The notes below the pieces were generated by a model that ran no database searches, had not been told where the DNA came from, and worked only from the letters and a program-made list of their open reading frames with translations. Below are positions 23,230 through 32,738 of a stretch of 64,000 nucleotides of DNA, in pieces. The translations under genes were made by a program, and so were the position numbers. How positions within the stretch are numbered: the stretch's first letter is position 1; every line of letters starts with the position of its first letter. This stretch comes from Salinicola endophyticus. Lineage in GTDB: Bacteria > Pseudomonadota > Gammaproteobacteria > Pseudomonadales > Halomonadaceae. The stretch covers positions 234,230 through 298,229 of the forward strand of contig NZ_PZJO01000006.1 of the NCBI RefSeq assembly GCF_003206575.1, in the 5' to 3' direction.

Positions 23230-25920
23230 ATGAGTCTGGAGACACGAGAAGATCTCGATCCGGTCGAAACCACGGAATGGCTGGACTCCCTGGCCTCGGT
23301 CGTCGAGCATGAGGGCGAGGAGCGCGCTCGGTACATCCTGAGTCGGCTGGCTGACCGCCTGCGTCGTGACGGCTCTTCACCGCCGTTCTCCGGCACCACG
23401 CCGCACCGCAATACCATTCCGGTGCATCGTGAGGCCAAGATCCCCGGCGACATGTTCATCGAGCGCAAGATCCGCTCGGCGATCCGCTGGAACGCCATGG
23501 TGCAGGTGCTGCGGGCCAACAAGAAGCACAAGGGGCTGGGCGGCCACATCGCCAGTTATCAGTCCAGTGCGACCCTCTACGAGGTCGGCTTCAATCACTT
23601 CTTCCGCGCCGACAACGGCGACCACAAGGGCGATCTGCTCTACATCCAGGGCCACGTGACGCCGGGTATCTACGCGCGCTCCTTCCTGGAAGGTCGTCTC
23701 GACGAGACGCAGATGGACAGCTTCCGCCAGGAAGTCGACGGCGAAGGTCTGCCGTCCTATCCGCACCCCTACCTGATGCCGGACTACTGGCAGTTCCCCA
23801 CCGTTTCCATGGGGCTGGGTCCGATCCAGGCGATCTATCAGGCCCACGTGATGAAGTATCTCAATTCGCGTGAGCTCGAGAACATGCAGGATCGCAAGGT
23901 CTGGGCCTTCCTCGGCGACGGCGAGTGCGACGAGCCGGAATCCCTCGGCGCGCTGCATCTGGCCAGCCGCGAGAAGCTCGACAACCTGATCTTCGTCATC
24001 AACTGCAACCTGCAGCGTCTCGATGGCCCGGTCCGCGGCAACTCGCGCGTGATCGACGAGCTCGAAGGCGTGTTCCGCGGTGCCGGCTGGAACGTCATCA
24101 AGGTGGTCTGGGGTGGTCTGTGGGACCCGCTGTTCGAGAAAGACACCAAGGGCATGCTGCAGAAGCGCATGGACGAGGCGGTCGACGGCGAGTACCAGAA
24201 CTACAAGGCCCAGGGTGGCAAGTACACCCGCGACAACTTCTTCGGCAAGTACGACGAGACTGCCGAGATGGTCAAGGACTACTCCGACGAGGAAGTCTTC
24301 CGTCTCAACCGTGGTGGCCACGACCCGCAGAAGGTCTATGCGGCCTATCACGAGGCGGTCAACAACGCCAACGGGCGTCCCACCGTGATCCTGGCGCACA
24401 CCGTCAAGGGTTACGGCATGGGCGGCGGCCACGGCGAGGCCGACATGGAAGCGCACCAGATCAAGTCGATGGACGTCGACGCGCTCAAGGCTTTCCGTGA
24501 CCGCTTCGGCATCCCGATCTCCGACAAGCAGATCGAGAGCGGCGACATCCCCTACTACAAGCCCGCCGACGACAGCCCGGAGATGAAGTACCTGCATCTC
24601 CAGCGCGAGAAGCTCGGTGGCTTCCTGCCGGCGCGCAAGTCGGACTTCGAAGCGCTGGAGATTCCGGGGCTCGACGACAAGATGTTCGCCACCCAGCTCA
24701 AGGGCTCCGGCGACCGTGAAGTCTCCACCACCATGTCCTTCGTGCGTGTGCTCAACGGCCTGGTCAAGCACAAGCCGCTGGGTTCGCGTGTGGTGCCGAT
24801 CATCCCTGATGAAGCGCGTACGTTCGGCATGGAAGGCATGTTCCGCCAGCTCGGCATCTACGCCGCCGAAGGCCAGAAGTACGAGCCGATGGATGCTGGC
24901 CAGATCATGTACTACCGCGAGGACAAGAAGGGCCAGATCCTCGAGGAGGGCATCACCGAAGCCGGTTCGATGTCGGCGTGGATCGCTGCGGCGACCGCCT
25001 ACGCCAACCATCACCTGCCGCTGATTCCGTTCTACATCTACTACTCGATGTTCGGCTACCAGCGTATCGGTGACCTCGTCTGGGCCGCCGGCGACCTGCA
25101 GGCGCGCGGCTTCATGGTCGGCGGTACCGCCGGGCGTACCACCATCAACGGTGAAGGTCTGCAGCACCAGGACGGCCACAGCCACATCCTGATGTCCACG
25201 GTGCCCACCTGCCGCGCCTACGACCCCTGCTACGGCCACGAAGTGGCGGTGATCGTCCAGGATGGCCTCAAGCGCATGTTCCAGGACAAGGAGAACTGCT
25301 TCTACTACCTGACCGTGATGAACGAGAACTACGCGCATCCGGAGATGGTGGAAGGCAGCGAAGAGGGCATCGTGCGCGGTATGTACCGCCTGCACGAAGG
25401 CAAGGCCGCCGCCAAGAAGAAGCAGCCGCGGGTCCAGCTGCTGGGCAGCGGTACCATCCTGCGCGAAGTCGAAGCCGCCGCCGAGATGCTCGCCGAAGAG
25501 CATGGCGTGGTCGCCGATGTCTGGAGCGTGACCAGCTTCAACGAGCTGCGTCGCGAAGCGCTGGAGTACGATCGTCAGCAGTTCCTCGACTTCGACGAGA
25601 AGCGCGAGAAGCCGTGGGTGTCGCAGCAGCTCGAAGGCACCGAAGGGCCGGTGATCGCCGCAACCGACTACATGAAGCTCTACGCCGACCAGATCCGTGC
25701 CTGGGTGCCGGGTGACTTCCATGTTCTGGGTACCGATGGCTTCGGCCGCTCCGATACGCGTGAGCAGCTGCGTCACTTCTTCGAGGTCGACCGCTACTAC
25801 GTCACCGTTCAGGCGCTGCGCGCCCTGGCCAAACGCGGTGAGATCGACGGCAAGGTCGTCAACGACGCGATGAAGAAATATGGCCTCGATCCGGCCAAGC
25901 CCAGCCCGCTGGTGTCTTGA
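23230..25920 (+). CDS. aceE: Pyruvate dehydrogenase E1 (homodimeric type)
   Basis: Thiamine-diphosphate enzyme that decarboxylates pyruvate and acetylates the lipoyl groups of E2. 896 residues (887 in E. coli). The thiamine-binding motif is at FLGDGECDEPES leading to INCNLQRLDGPVRGN. Other signatures are GHISSYQS-like GGHIASYQSSATLYE near residue 105, HTVKGYGMGGG, and the C-terminal SVTSFNELRREALEYDR. The start at 23230 has GGAG 9 nt upstream. It is followed after 107 bp by the E2 gene; no lpd gene is present. Confidence 0.97.
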   Translation: MSLETREDLDPVETTEWLDSLASVVEHEGEERARYILSRLADRLRRDGSSPPFSGTTPHRNTIPVHREAKIPGDMFIERKIRSAIRWNAMVQVLRANKKHKGLGGHIASYQSSATLYEVGFNHFFRADNGDHKGDLLYIQGHVTPGIYARSFLEGRLDETQMDSFRQEVDGEGLPSYPHPYLMPDYWQFPTVSMGLGPIQAIYQAHVMKYLNSRELENMQDRKVWAFLGDGECDEPESLGALHLASREKLDNLIFVINCNLQRLDGPVRGNSRVIDELEGVFRGAGWNVIKVVWGGLWDPLFEKDTKGMLQKRMDEAVDGEYQNYKAQGGKYTRDNFFGKYDETAEMVKDYSDEEVFRLNRGGHDPQKVYAAYHEAVNNANGRPTVILAHTVKGYGMGGGHGEADMEAHQIKSMDVDALKAFRDRFGIPISDKQIESGDIPYYKPADDSPEMKYLHLQREKLGGFLPARKSDFEALEIPGLDDKMFATQLKGSGDREVSTTMSFVRVLNGLVKHKPLGSRVVPIIPDEARTFGMEGMFRQLGIYAAEGQKYEPMDAGQIMYYREDKKGQILEEGITEAGSMSAWIAAATAYANHHLPLIPFYIYYSMFGYQRIGDLVWAAGDLQARGFMVGGTAGRTTINGEGLQHQDGHSHILMSTVPTCRAYDPCYGHEVAVIVQDGLKRMFQDKENCFYYLTVMNENYAHPEMVEGSEEGIVRGMYRLHEGKAAAKKKQPRVQLLGSGTILREVEAAAEMLAEEHGVVADVWSVTSFNELRREALEYDRQQFLDFDEKREKPWVSQQLEGTEGPVIAATDYMKLYADQIRAWVPGDFHVLGTDGFGRSDTREQLRHFFEVDRYYVTVQALRALAKRGEIDGKVVNDAMKKYGLDPAKPSPLVS

Positions 25921-26027
25921 TCGGCAGTTTCCATCGCAGGGTTACCGCCCCCCGGGGGCGGTGACCGCGGCCAGTTGAGCCGGCGCGTCCGTGTGACGCG
26001 CTGGCGGATGATCAGAGGAGCGCGACC

Positions 26028-28130
26028 TTGAGTAGCGAAATCATCAAAGTTCCCGACATCGGCGGTAGCGACGGTGTCGAAATCATCGAGATCTCGGTGC
26101 AGGCGGGCGACGTCATCGCTGCCGAAGACACCATGATCGTGCTGGAGTCCGACAAGGCCTCGATGGACGTGCCGGCACCCAAGGCCGGCAAGGTCGTCAA
26201 GGTGCTGGTGAAGGAGGGCGACACCGTCTCCGAAGGCGACGACATTCTCGAGCTCGAAGCGGAAGGTGAGGGTGACGCCGACGCCTCGCAGGACGAGGGC
26301 GATGCCGAAGAGAGCGATGCCCAGGCCGAGAGCCAGGACGATGAGTCCGAGCAGGCTGCCAGCGAAGCGGCACCGAAGAAGACGTCCGGCGGTGGTGGCA
26401 AGCGCACCGTCGAGGTCAAGGTGCCGGATATCGGCGGCAGCGACGGCGTCGAGATCATCGAAGTCGCGGTGGGCGAGGGTGACGAGATCAGCGCCGAAGA
26501 TACGCTGATCACCCTGGAGTCCGACAAGGCCTCCATGGACGTGCCCAGCCCCTACAGCGGCAAGATCGTCTCGCTCTCCATCAAGGAGGGCGACAGCGTC
26601 TCCGAGGGTGACCTGATCGGCACCATGGAGATCGCCGGTGAAGGCGACGACGCGGAAGACGACGCCTCGGCGGCGGACGATGCCGACGCCCCGAGCGCCG
26701 ACGACAGCGCCGATGCCGAAGAAGACAGCGCCGACGAAGAGGGTGACGACGAAGACGCCGACGACAGCACCGGCGGTCGTCAGGAGATTCGCGTGCCGGA
26801 TATCGGCGGCAGCGAAGGCGTCGAGATCATCGAAGTCGCGATCAGCGAAGGCGACGAGATCGACAAGGAAGACACCCTGATCACGCTGGAGTCCGACAAG
26901 GCCTCCATGGACGTGCCCAGCCCGGTCAAGGGCAAGGTGGTCGAACTGGCGGTCAAGGAGGGCGACAGCGTCTCCGAGGGCGATCTGATCGGCTACGTCG
27001 AAGTCGCCGGCCAGTCGGGCGGCAAGAAGAAGTCGCCCAAGCGCGATGCTCAGAAGGATGGGGCAAAGCAGGGCGCGGCCAAGAAGGACGAGGCCAAGAA
27101 AGGTGATGCCAAGGCCGCGACCGACTCGCGCGCGCAGAAGCAGCAGCGCGGCGAGCCGAGCCCGGAAGCGCGTCACAAGCACGGCGATGACAAGAGCGCC
27201 GGTGCCCACGTGCACGCCGGCCCTGCGGTGCGCAAGATGGCCCGCGAGCTGGGCGTCGAGCTGAGCGAAGTCAAGGGCTCCGGTCCCAAGGGGCGTGTCC
27301 TCAAGGATGACGTCGATGGCTTCGTCAAGCAGGTGATGCAGGCACGCAAGCAAGGCGGTGGCCAGGCGGCAGCGCCGGCGGCCAGCGGTGGCGCGGGCAT
27401 CCCGCCGGTACCGGCGATCGACTTCAGCCAGTTCGGCGAGATCGAAGAGAAGCCGATGGGGCGCCTGATGAAGGCCGGTGCGACCAATCTGCATCGCAGC
27501 TGGCTCAACGTGCCCCACGTCACCCAGTTCGACGAGGCGGACATCACCGAGCTGGAAGCCTTCCGCAAGGCGATGAAGGACGAAGCGCAGCAGCAGGGCG
27601 CCAAGCTCACGCCGCTGCCGTTCATGATCAAGGCCGCGGCCAAGGCGCTGGAGAAGTTCCCGCAGTTCAACGTCTCGCTGCATCCGGATGGCGACAAGCT
27701 CATCCAGAAGAAGTACTTCCACATCGGCGTGGCGGTGGACACCCCCAACGGCCTGATGGTGCCGGTGATCCGCAACGTGGATCAGAAGGGCATCATCGAG
27801 CTGGCCAAGGAGGTGATCGACCTCGCCGGTCGTGCCCAGGAGGGCAAGCTCAAGCGCGACGAGATGCAGGGTGGCTGCTTCACCATCTCCAGCCTGGGCT
27901 CGATCGGTGGTACTGCCTTCACGCCGATCGTCAACACGCCGGAAGTGGCGATTCTGGGGGTCTCCAAGTCGCAGATGAAACCGGTCTGGAACGGCTCGGA
28001 GTTCAAGCCGCGTCTGATGTGCCCGCTGTCGCTCTCCTATGACCACCGGGCGGTCAATGGGGCCGATGCGGCGCGTTTCACCGCCTATCTGGCCCAGGTA
28101 CTCACCGACATCCGCCGTATGCTGGTCTAA
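26028..28130 (+). CDS. aceF: Pyruvate dehydrogenase E2 with three lipoyl domains
   Basis: Dihydrolipoyl acetyltransferase core of the pyruvate dehydrogenase complex, 700 residues. Three lipoyl domains each carry ESDKASMDVP with the lipoylated lysine. They are joined by linkers that are unusually acidic rather than Ala/Pro-rich. A peripheral-subunit-binding domain (PAVRKMARELGVELSEVKGS) and the acetyltransferase domain follow, with the catalytic His in SYDHRAVNGADAARF. The position usually holding Asp (HRxxDG) is Asn here, as I recall for Pseudomonas AceF. Translation begins at a TTG (26028) preceded by AGAGGAG. A strong terminator follows. Confidence 0.96.
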   Translation: MSSEIIKVPDIGGSDGVEIIEISVQAGDVIAAEDTMIVLESDKASMDVPAPKAGKVVKVLVKEGDTVSEGDDILELEAEGEGDADASQDEGDAEESDAQAESQDDESEQAASEAAPKKTSGGGGKRTVEVKVPDIGGSDGVEIIEVAVGEGDEISAEDTLITLESDKASMDVPSPYSGKIVSLSIKEGDSVSEGDLIGTMEIAGEGDDAEDDASAADDADAPSADDSADAEEDSADEEGDDEDADDSTGGRQEIRVPDIGGSEGVEIIEVAISEGDEIDKEDTLITLESDKASMDVPSPVKGKVVELAVKEGDSVSEGDLIGYVEVAGQSGGKKKSPKRDAQKDGAKQGAAKKDEAKKGDAKAATDSRAQKQQRGEPSPEARHKHGDDKSAGAHVHAGPAVRKMARELGVELSEVKGSGPKGRVLKDDVDGFVKQVMQARKQGGGQAAAPAASGGAGIPPVPAIDFSQFGEIEEKPMGRLMKAGATNLHRSWLNVPHVTQFDEADITELEAFRKAMKDEAQQQGAKLTPLPFMIKAAAKALEKFPQFNVSLHPDGDKLIQKKYFHIGVAVDTPNGLMVPVIRNVDQKGIIELAKEVIDLAGRAQEGKLKRDEMQGGCFTISSLGSIGGTAFTPIVNTPEVAILGVSKSQMKPVWNGSEFKPRLMCPLSLSYDHRAVNGADAARFTAYLAQVLTDIRRMLV

Positions 28131-28153
28131 CCGCGCGGTTCGTCAGTACCAGC

Positions 28154-28188
28154 GCCGATGGCTCCTGCGGGAGCCATCGGCGTTTTTT
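28154..28188 (+). terminator. aceEF terminator
   Basis: A 12-bp stem GCCGATGGCTCC / GGAGCCATCGGC with TGCG loop, then G and six T; 24 bp after the aceF stop. Confidence 0.92.
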
Positions 28189-28275
28189 ATGGAAGGCTAT
28201 CGGCGTTTTTATGGGAAGCCGTCGGCGTTTTTCATGAGTGGCCATCGACCTTTTGGGGATGGTCATCGGCATCCT
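28174..28275 (+). repeat. Degenerate tandem copies of the terminator 3' arm
   Basis: About five copies of a 21-24 bp unit, CCATCGGCGTTTTTTATGG, with decreasing similarity: CTATCGGCGTTTTTATGG, CCGTCGGCGTTTTTCATG, CCATCGACCTTTTGGGGATG, TCATCGGCATCC. The first copy is the 3' arm and T-run of the aceF terminator. Confidence 0.7.
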
Positions 28276-28324
28276 CTTGCCCCTATCCCCGGGATTTCCC
28301 GCCTCGGGCCCGCTCTGCGCCTAA

Positions 28325-29104
<780 letters not shown>

Positions 29105-29112
29105 TCGCGCGC

Positions 29113-29140
29113 GACCGCCTCGCCAGCCGGCGGGGCGGTC
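29113..29140 (+). terminator. Possible adk terminator hairpin (no T-run)
   Basis: GACCGCCTCGCC and GGCGGGGCGGTC can pair over 12 bp with one G-U pair. It is followed by GTCGCC instead of T, so termination is uncertain. Confidence 0.4.
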
Positions 29141-29200
29141 GTCGCCACGCTGTTCACACGCTATACTCGCCCCTCCTTTTGTAGTCACCCCGGGAAACCG

Positions 29201-29890
29201 ATGTCGACGCTGCTGGCCCTAGATGCCTCCTCGACCGCCTGCTCCTGCGCGCTCTGGCGGGACGACGATCTGATTCATCGTTTTGAAATCGCCCCGCGCG
29301 AACATACCCGCCGGCTGCTGCCGATGATCGACGAGCTCCTCGCTGAGGCCGATCTCGATCTCGCGGCGTTGGATGCCATCGCCTATGGTCACGGCCCCGG
29401 TTCGTTCACCGGACTGCGGATCGCTGCGGGTATCGCCCAGGGGCTCGCCTATGGCGCCGAGCTGCCGCTGATGGGGGTCTCCACCCTCGAAGCGCTGGCG
29501 CTGGCGGCACACCGCAAGTGGCACGCCCGCCACGTGATCGCGGCGCTGGATGCGCGCATGGACGAGATCTATGTCGGCGCCTATCGTTGTGTCGATGGCG
29601 AGCTGACGTCCTGTCTCGACGAACGGGTGATCGCCCCGGAGCGGCTGCGACTGCCGGCGGAGAGCGGTGACCGTGAATGGTTGGGCATTGGCAGTGGCTG
29701 GCAACTGCTGGCGCGCATGCCGGTCGAGATACAGGCCGTATTGCCCCAGACCCTGCCCGACGAACTGCCTGCGGCCGAGGAGATCGCGCGTCTTGCCGCC
29801 GCCGCCTGGGCGCGTGGCGAGCGCGGCGCACCGCCGCATGAGGTGACGCCGGTCTATCTGCGCAATGAGGTGGCATGGCGTAAGGCGTAG
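29201..29890 (+). CDS. tsaB: tRNA threonylcarbamoyladenosine protein TsaB
   Basis: Non-catalytic partner of TsaD in adding threonylcarbamoyl to A37 of ANN-decoding tRNAs. 229 residues of the ASKHA fold. LALDASSTACSCALW at the N-terminus and AYGHGPGSFTGLRIAAGIAQ at residues 63-82 are diagnostic. Start at 29201 (MSTLLALDAS). Stands between adk and uppP on the same strand; tsaD/tsaE are not in the window. Confidence 0.94.
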   Translation: MSTLLALDASSTACSCALWRDDDLIHRFEIAPREHTRRLLPMIDELLAEADLDLAALDAIAYGHGPGSFTGLRIAAGIAQGLAYGAELPLMGVSTLEALALAAHRKWHARHVIAALDARMDEIYVGAYRCVDGELTSCLDERVIAPERLRLPAESGDREWLGIGSGWQLLARMPVEIQAVLPQTLPDELPAAEEIARLAAAAWARGERGAPPHEVTPVYLRNEVAWRKA

Positions 29891-30039
29891 ACCGAGGGCG
29901 ACGACTGCCTGCGTCGACGCGTGGTGACCAGCCCAGGACGGGCTGAGTCTGGCAGGGCAAGGTGGCGCGCGGCGGCGGCGGTGATCTCTCGACGCCTTAC
30001 CCGGGGCGGTTGGCCCCCTCTGCAAGGAAACGCTTCATC

Positions 30040-30837
30040 ATGGATGTGTTGCATCTCGCGGCGCTGGCACTGATCCAGGGCCTGACAGAATTCCTCCCTA
30101 TCTCTTCCTCCGCGCATTTGATCCTGCCGTCGCAGCTGCTCGGCTGGTCGGATCAGGGGCTGGCGTTCGATGTCGCCGTACATATCGGCTCGCTGGGCGC
30201 GGTCCTGGTGGCCTTCCGCCACGAGGTGATCAAGATTCTGGGTGCCTGGTTCGGGCAGTTCGGCGCCCGCGGGCCGAGCCCCGAGAGTCGGTTGGGCTGG
30301 GCGATCATCATCGCCACCTTGCCGGCGGTGGTGTTCGGTCTGCTGGTAGACGACTGGGTCGAGTCCGCCGGGCGCTCGGTGCTGGTGATCGCCACCACCA
30401 CGGTCGTCTTCGGGGTACTGCTGGGCATCGCCGATGCCCGCGGTAGTCGGGTCGAGCCGCTGGGGGCGATGACCCTCAAGCGTGCGCTGCTGATCGGCCT
30501 GGCTCAGGCGGTGGCGCTGATCCCCGGCACCTCGCGCTCGGGCATCACCATGACCGCCGCACTCATGCTCGGCTTCACCCGGCAGGCGGCGGCGCGCTTC
30601 TCCTTCCTGCTCTCGATTCCGTTGATTCTGGCCGCTGGCACCCTCAAGGGAGTCGAGCTGGCGCAGACAGGCACCGCCACCCAGTGGCACGAGATCGCCC
30701 TCGGCGTGGGCTTCTCCTTCATTGCGGCCTGGCTCTGCATCAAGCTGTTCCTGGCCGCGCTCGACCGCATCGGCATGATGCCCTTCGTGATCTACCGTCT
30801 GCTGCTCGGTGTGGTGCTGTTCGTATGGGCGACCTGA
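30040..30837 (+). CDS. uppP: Undecaprenyl-diphosphatase UppP (BacA)
   Basis: Integral inner-membrane phosphatase that recycles the undecaprenyl carrier for peptidoglycan and other polymers. 265 residues. Signature ALIQGLTEFLPISSSAHLIL near the N-terminus and PGTSRSGITMTAALMLG in the middle carry the active-site Glu, Ser and Arg. Seven to eight membrane helices expected. ATG 30040 with AAGGA is preferred over the long unsupported N-terminal extension. Its 3' end overlaps the rsmJ start by 13 bp. Confidence 0.95.
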   Translation: MDVLHLAALALIQGLTEFLPISSSAHLILPSQLLGWSDQGLAFDVAVHIGSLGAVLVAFRHEVIKILGAWFGQFGARGPSPESRLGWAIIIATLPAVVFGLLVDDWVESAGRSVLVIATTTVVFGVLLGIADARGSRVEPLGAMTLKRALLIGLAQAVALIPGTSRSGITMTAALMLGFTRQAAARFSFLLSIPLILAAGTLKGVELAQTGTATQWHEIALGVGFSFIAAWLCIKLFLAALDRIGMMPFVIYRLLLGVVLFVWAT

Positions 30838-31640
30838 ACAGCGGTCTGAACAGCGGCCTGAACGACGCCGCAGTGGTCGTGGTGGGGGAGCCGCTACGTG
30901 AACTGGCGGCGCGTTATGGACTGGGATGGCGGCCCGATCCGCCGGCCGGTGGGCTGGCCCTGCGCCAGGGCGAGGCCGGGCTCGAGATCGCCGGCGATAC
31001 AGCGCTTTATGGCCACCCCGTGCGCGCCGATTTCGTCACCGGTGCCGCCGACCATCGGCGCCGCTTCGGTGGCGGCCGCGGCCAACTGGTGGCCAAGGCG
31101 TGCGGCTTCGGCAAGGGCGTGGTGCCACAGGTGGTGGACGCCACCGCCGGGCTGGGGCGCGACGCCTTCGTGCTCGCCTCGCTGGGTGCCGAGGTGCTGA
31201 TGGTCGAGCGTGTGGCAGCGATCCACGCGCTGCTCGATGACGCCCTCGCGCGGCTGGCCGCTGCCGAGGCGCTGGGCGAGATCGCCGCGCGGCTGTCGCT
31301 GCGTCATGCCGACGGCACCAAGGCGCTGGCCGATGCCATCGCCGACTGGCCGCATGCACCGCAGGTGATCCATCTCGACCCGATGTTTCCCCACCGCGAG
31401 AAATCCGCGCTGGTCAAAAAGGAGATGCGGCTGTTTCGCGAGCTGGCCGGCGCCGATGACGATGCCCCGCAGCTGCTGGCAGCGGCGCTGGATCTTGCCA
31501 CCCACCGGGTGGTGGTCAAGCGTCCGCGCAAGGCGCCGCCCATTGCCGGCCCCGCGCCCCAGCACGTGATCGAGGGCAAGACCAGCCGCTACGACCTCTA
31601 CGTACACCGGTCGCTGCGCGCGGATGTCGCCTCGACCTGA
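30825..31640 (+). CDS. rsmJ: 16S rRNA (guanine-1516-N2)-methyltransferase RsmJ
   Basis: 271-residue SAM-dependent enzyme that methylates G1516 of 16S rRNA. The SAM-binding motif is VVDATAGLGRDAFVLASLG, and the catalytic/target region is LDPMFPHREKSALVKKEMR, both hallmarks of RsmJ. The start at 30825 overlaps uppP. The first codons carry a short tandem repeat (NSGLNSGLN), so the true start could be a little downstream. Convergent with the EamA gene: the last 43 bp overlap. Confidence 0.92.
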   Translation: MGDLNSGLNSGLNDAAVVVVGEPLRELAARYGLGWRPDPPAGGLALRQGEAGLEIAGDTALYGHPVRADFVTGAADHRRRFGGGRGQLVAKACGFGKGVVPQVVDATAGLGRDAFVLASLGAEVLMVERVAAIHALLDDALARLAAAEALGEIAARLSLRHADGTKALADAIADWPHAPQVIHLDPMFPHREKSALVKKEMRLFRELAGADDDAPQLLAAALDLATHRVVVKRPRKAPPIAGPAPQHVIEGKTSRYDLYVHRSLRADVAST

Positions 31641-32590
31641 GATGCTGCCGCGGCCGTCTGGGCTGGCTTGGCAACTGCCTGTTGACCTGAATTCTCTACC
31701 GGGCCATCTGAGCGCTTGAAGAGAATCAGCCACAGTGCCAGTGCGATCAGCGCGCCGCCGGCGGCGTGGGCCCAGGTCACCTGCTCGTCGAGGAACAGCG
31801 CGCCCCAGAGCACGCCGAACAGCGGCACCAGCAGGGTCACCGTCAACGGCTTGACTGGGCCGAGTTCCTCTATCAGACGAAAGTAGAGCAGATAGGCCAG
31901 CGAGGTGCAGGCCAGACCCAGGACCAGTAGCGCCAGCCAGACATGGGCATCCTGCCAGTGCCCCTTCGTGGGGTGTAGGGCCACTTCGGTGAGCATCAGT
32001 GGGGCCAGCAGCAGGGTCGCGCCGAGCTGGGAGCCGAGCGCGATCAGTCGCGAATCGAGCCCGCCGCGCTGAGCGATCCAGCGCCCCACCAGAAAGCCGC
32101 TGACCCCGTAGCAGGCCGCCGCCCCGAGGCAGGCAAGGGCACCAATCACCAGTCCGCTGCTCAATGCCACCGGCCCGCTGACCACCAGCACCGCCACCCC
32201 CATCATGCCCACCACCACGCCGCCCAGGCGCTCGCGGGTCAGCCGCTCGGAAAAGCAGGCGGCGCCGATGAGTACACCCATCAGCGGCATCGAGGCGTTG
32301 AGCAGCGCCGAGTAGCCCGCCGGGATGAAGCGCGCGGCGATACAGAAAAGCGCGAACGGTAGCCCGGAGTTGATCATGCCGATTATCAGAGTGGTGACGA
32401 ACTTGCCGTCGAAGCGCCAGCGCACGCGCCACGCCAGCAGTACCGCTATCAGGCCGAGAGCGCCGAAAAAGACGCGAAAGAAGGCGGTGGGGAAGACCCC
32501 GATGGCCGGTGTGGCGATACGCATGAACAGAAAGCTGGCACCCCATAGCGAGGAGAGGAGAATCAGGCGAAAAACGGCGGGCAGCGGCAT
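31598..32590 (-). CDS. EamA/DMT-family transporter
   Basis: 330-residue inner-membrane protein with two EamA repeats and ten expected helices (LILLSSLWGASFLFMRIATP near the start, LNASMPLMGVLIGAACFSER at the end of repeat one, LLVPLFGVLWGALFLDEQVT in repeat two). Relatives export metabolites or drugs; substrate unknown. ATG 32590 has GGAGGAG upstream and is preferred to the first in-frame ATG at 32605. A 40-residue polar tail (VENSGQQAVAKPAQ...) extends past the last helix and overlaps rsmJ antisense. Confidence 0.88.
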   Translation of the reverse strand: MPLPAVFRLILLSSLWGASFLFMRIATPAIGVFPTAFFRVFFGALGLIAVLLAWRVRWRFDGKFVTTLIIGMINSGLPFALFCIAARFIPAGYSALLNASMPLMGVLIGAACFSERLTRERLGGVVVGMMGVAVLVVSGPVALSSGLVIGALACLGAAACYGVSGFLVGRWIAQRGGLDSRLIALGSQLGATLLLAPLMLTEVALHPTKGHWQDAHVWLALLVLGLACTSLAYLLYFRLIEELGPVKPLTVTLLVPLFGVLWGALFLDEQVTWAHAAGGALIALALWLILFKRSDGPVENSGQQAVAKPAQTAAAASQVEATSARSDRCT

Positions 32591-32738
32591 GGCTCCTCCA
32601 GGCATCTCTTTCAGGGGCGCGCCTGGGGTCGAGGCGCGCCGACGTTCACCACTCTATGCCTGTTCGATGGCGCCGCCTGGCCATTTACGGCAGCGGCGTT
32701 CGCTGCACGCCTGTGATCACGGCAGCGCGCCGCTTCGC

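Noticed and set aside
23377..25776. 799-codon open frame antisense to aceE
   Set aside because: It mirrors the codon structure of aceE; high-GC coding sequence produces long antisense frames. No start signal or recognisable protein. The same holds for 25809-28046 (antisense to aceF), 32325-34340 (antisense to arsB and its neighbours), 16606-17787 (aidB), 19934-21298 (fabV), 36333-37619 and 37507-38931.
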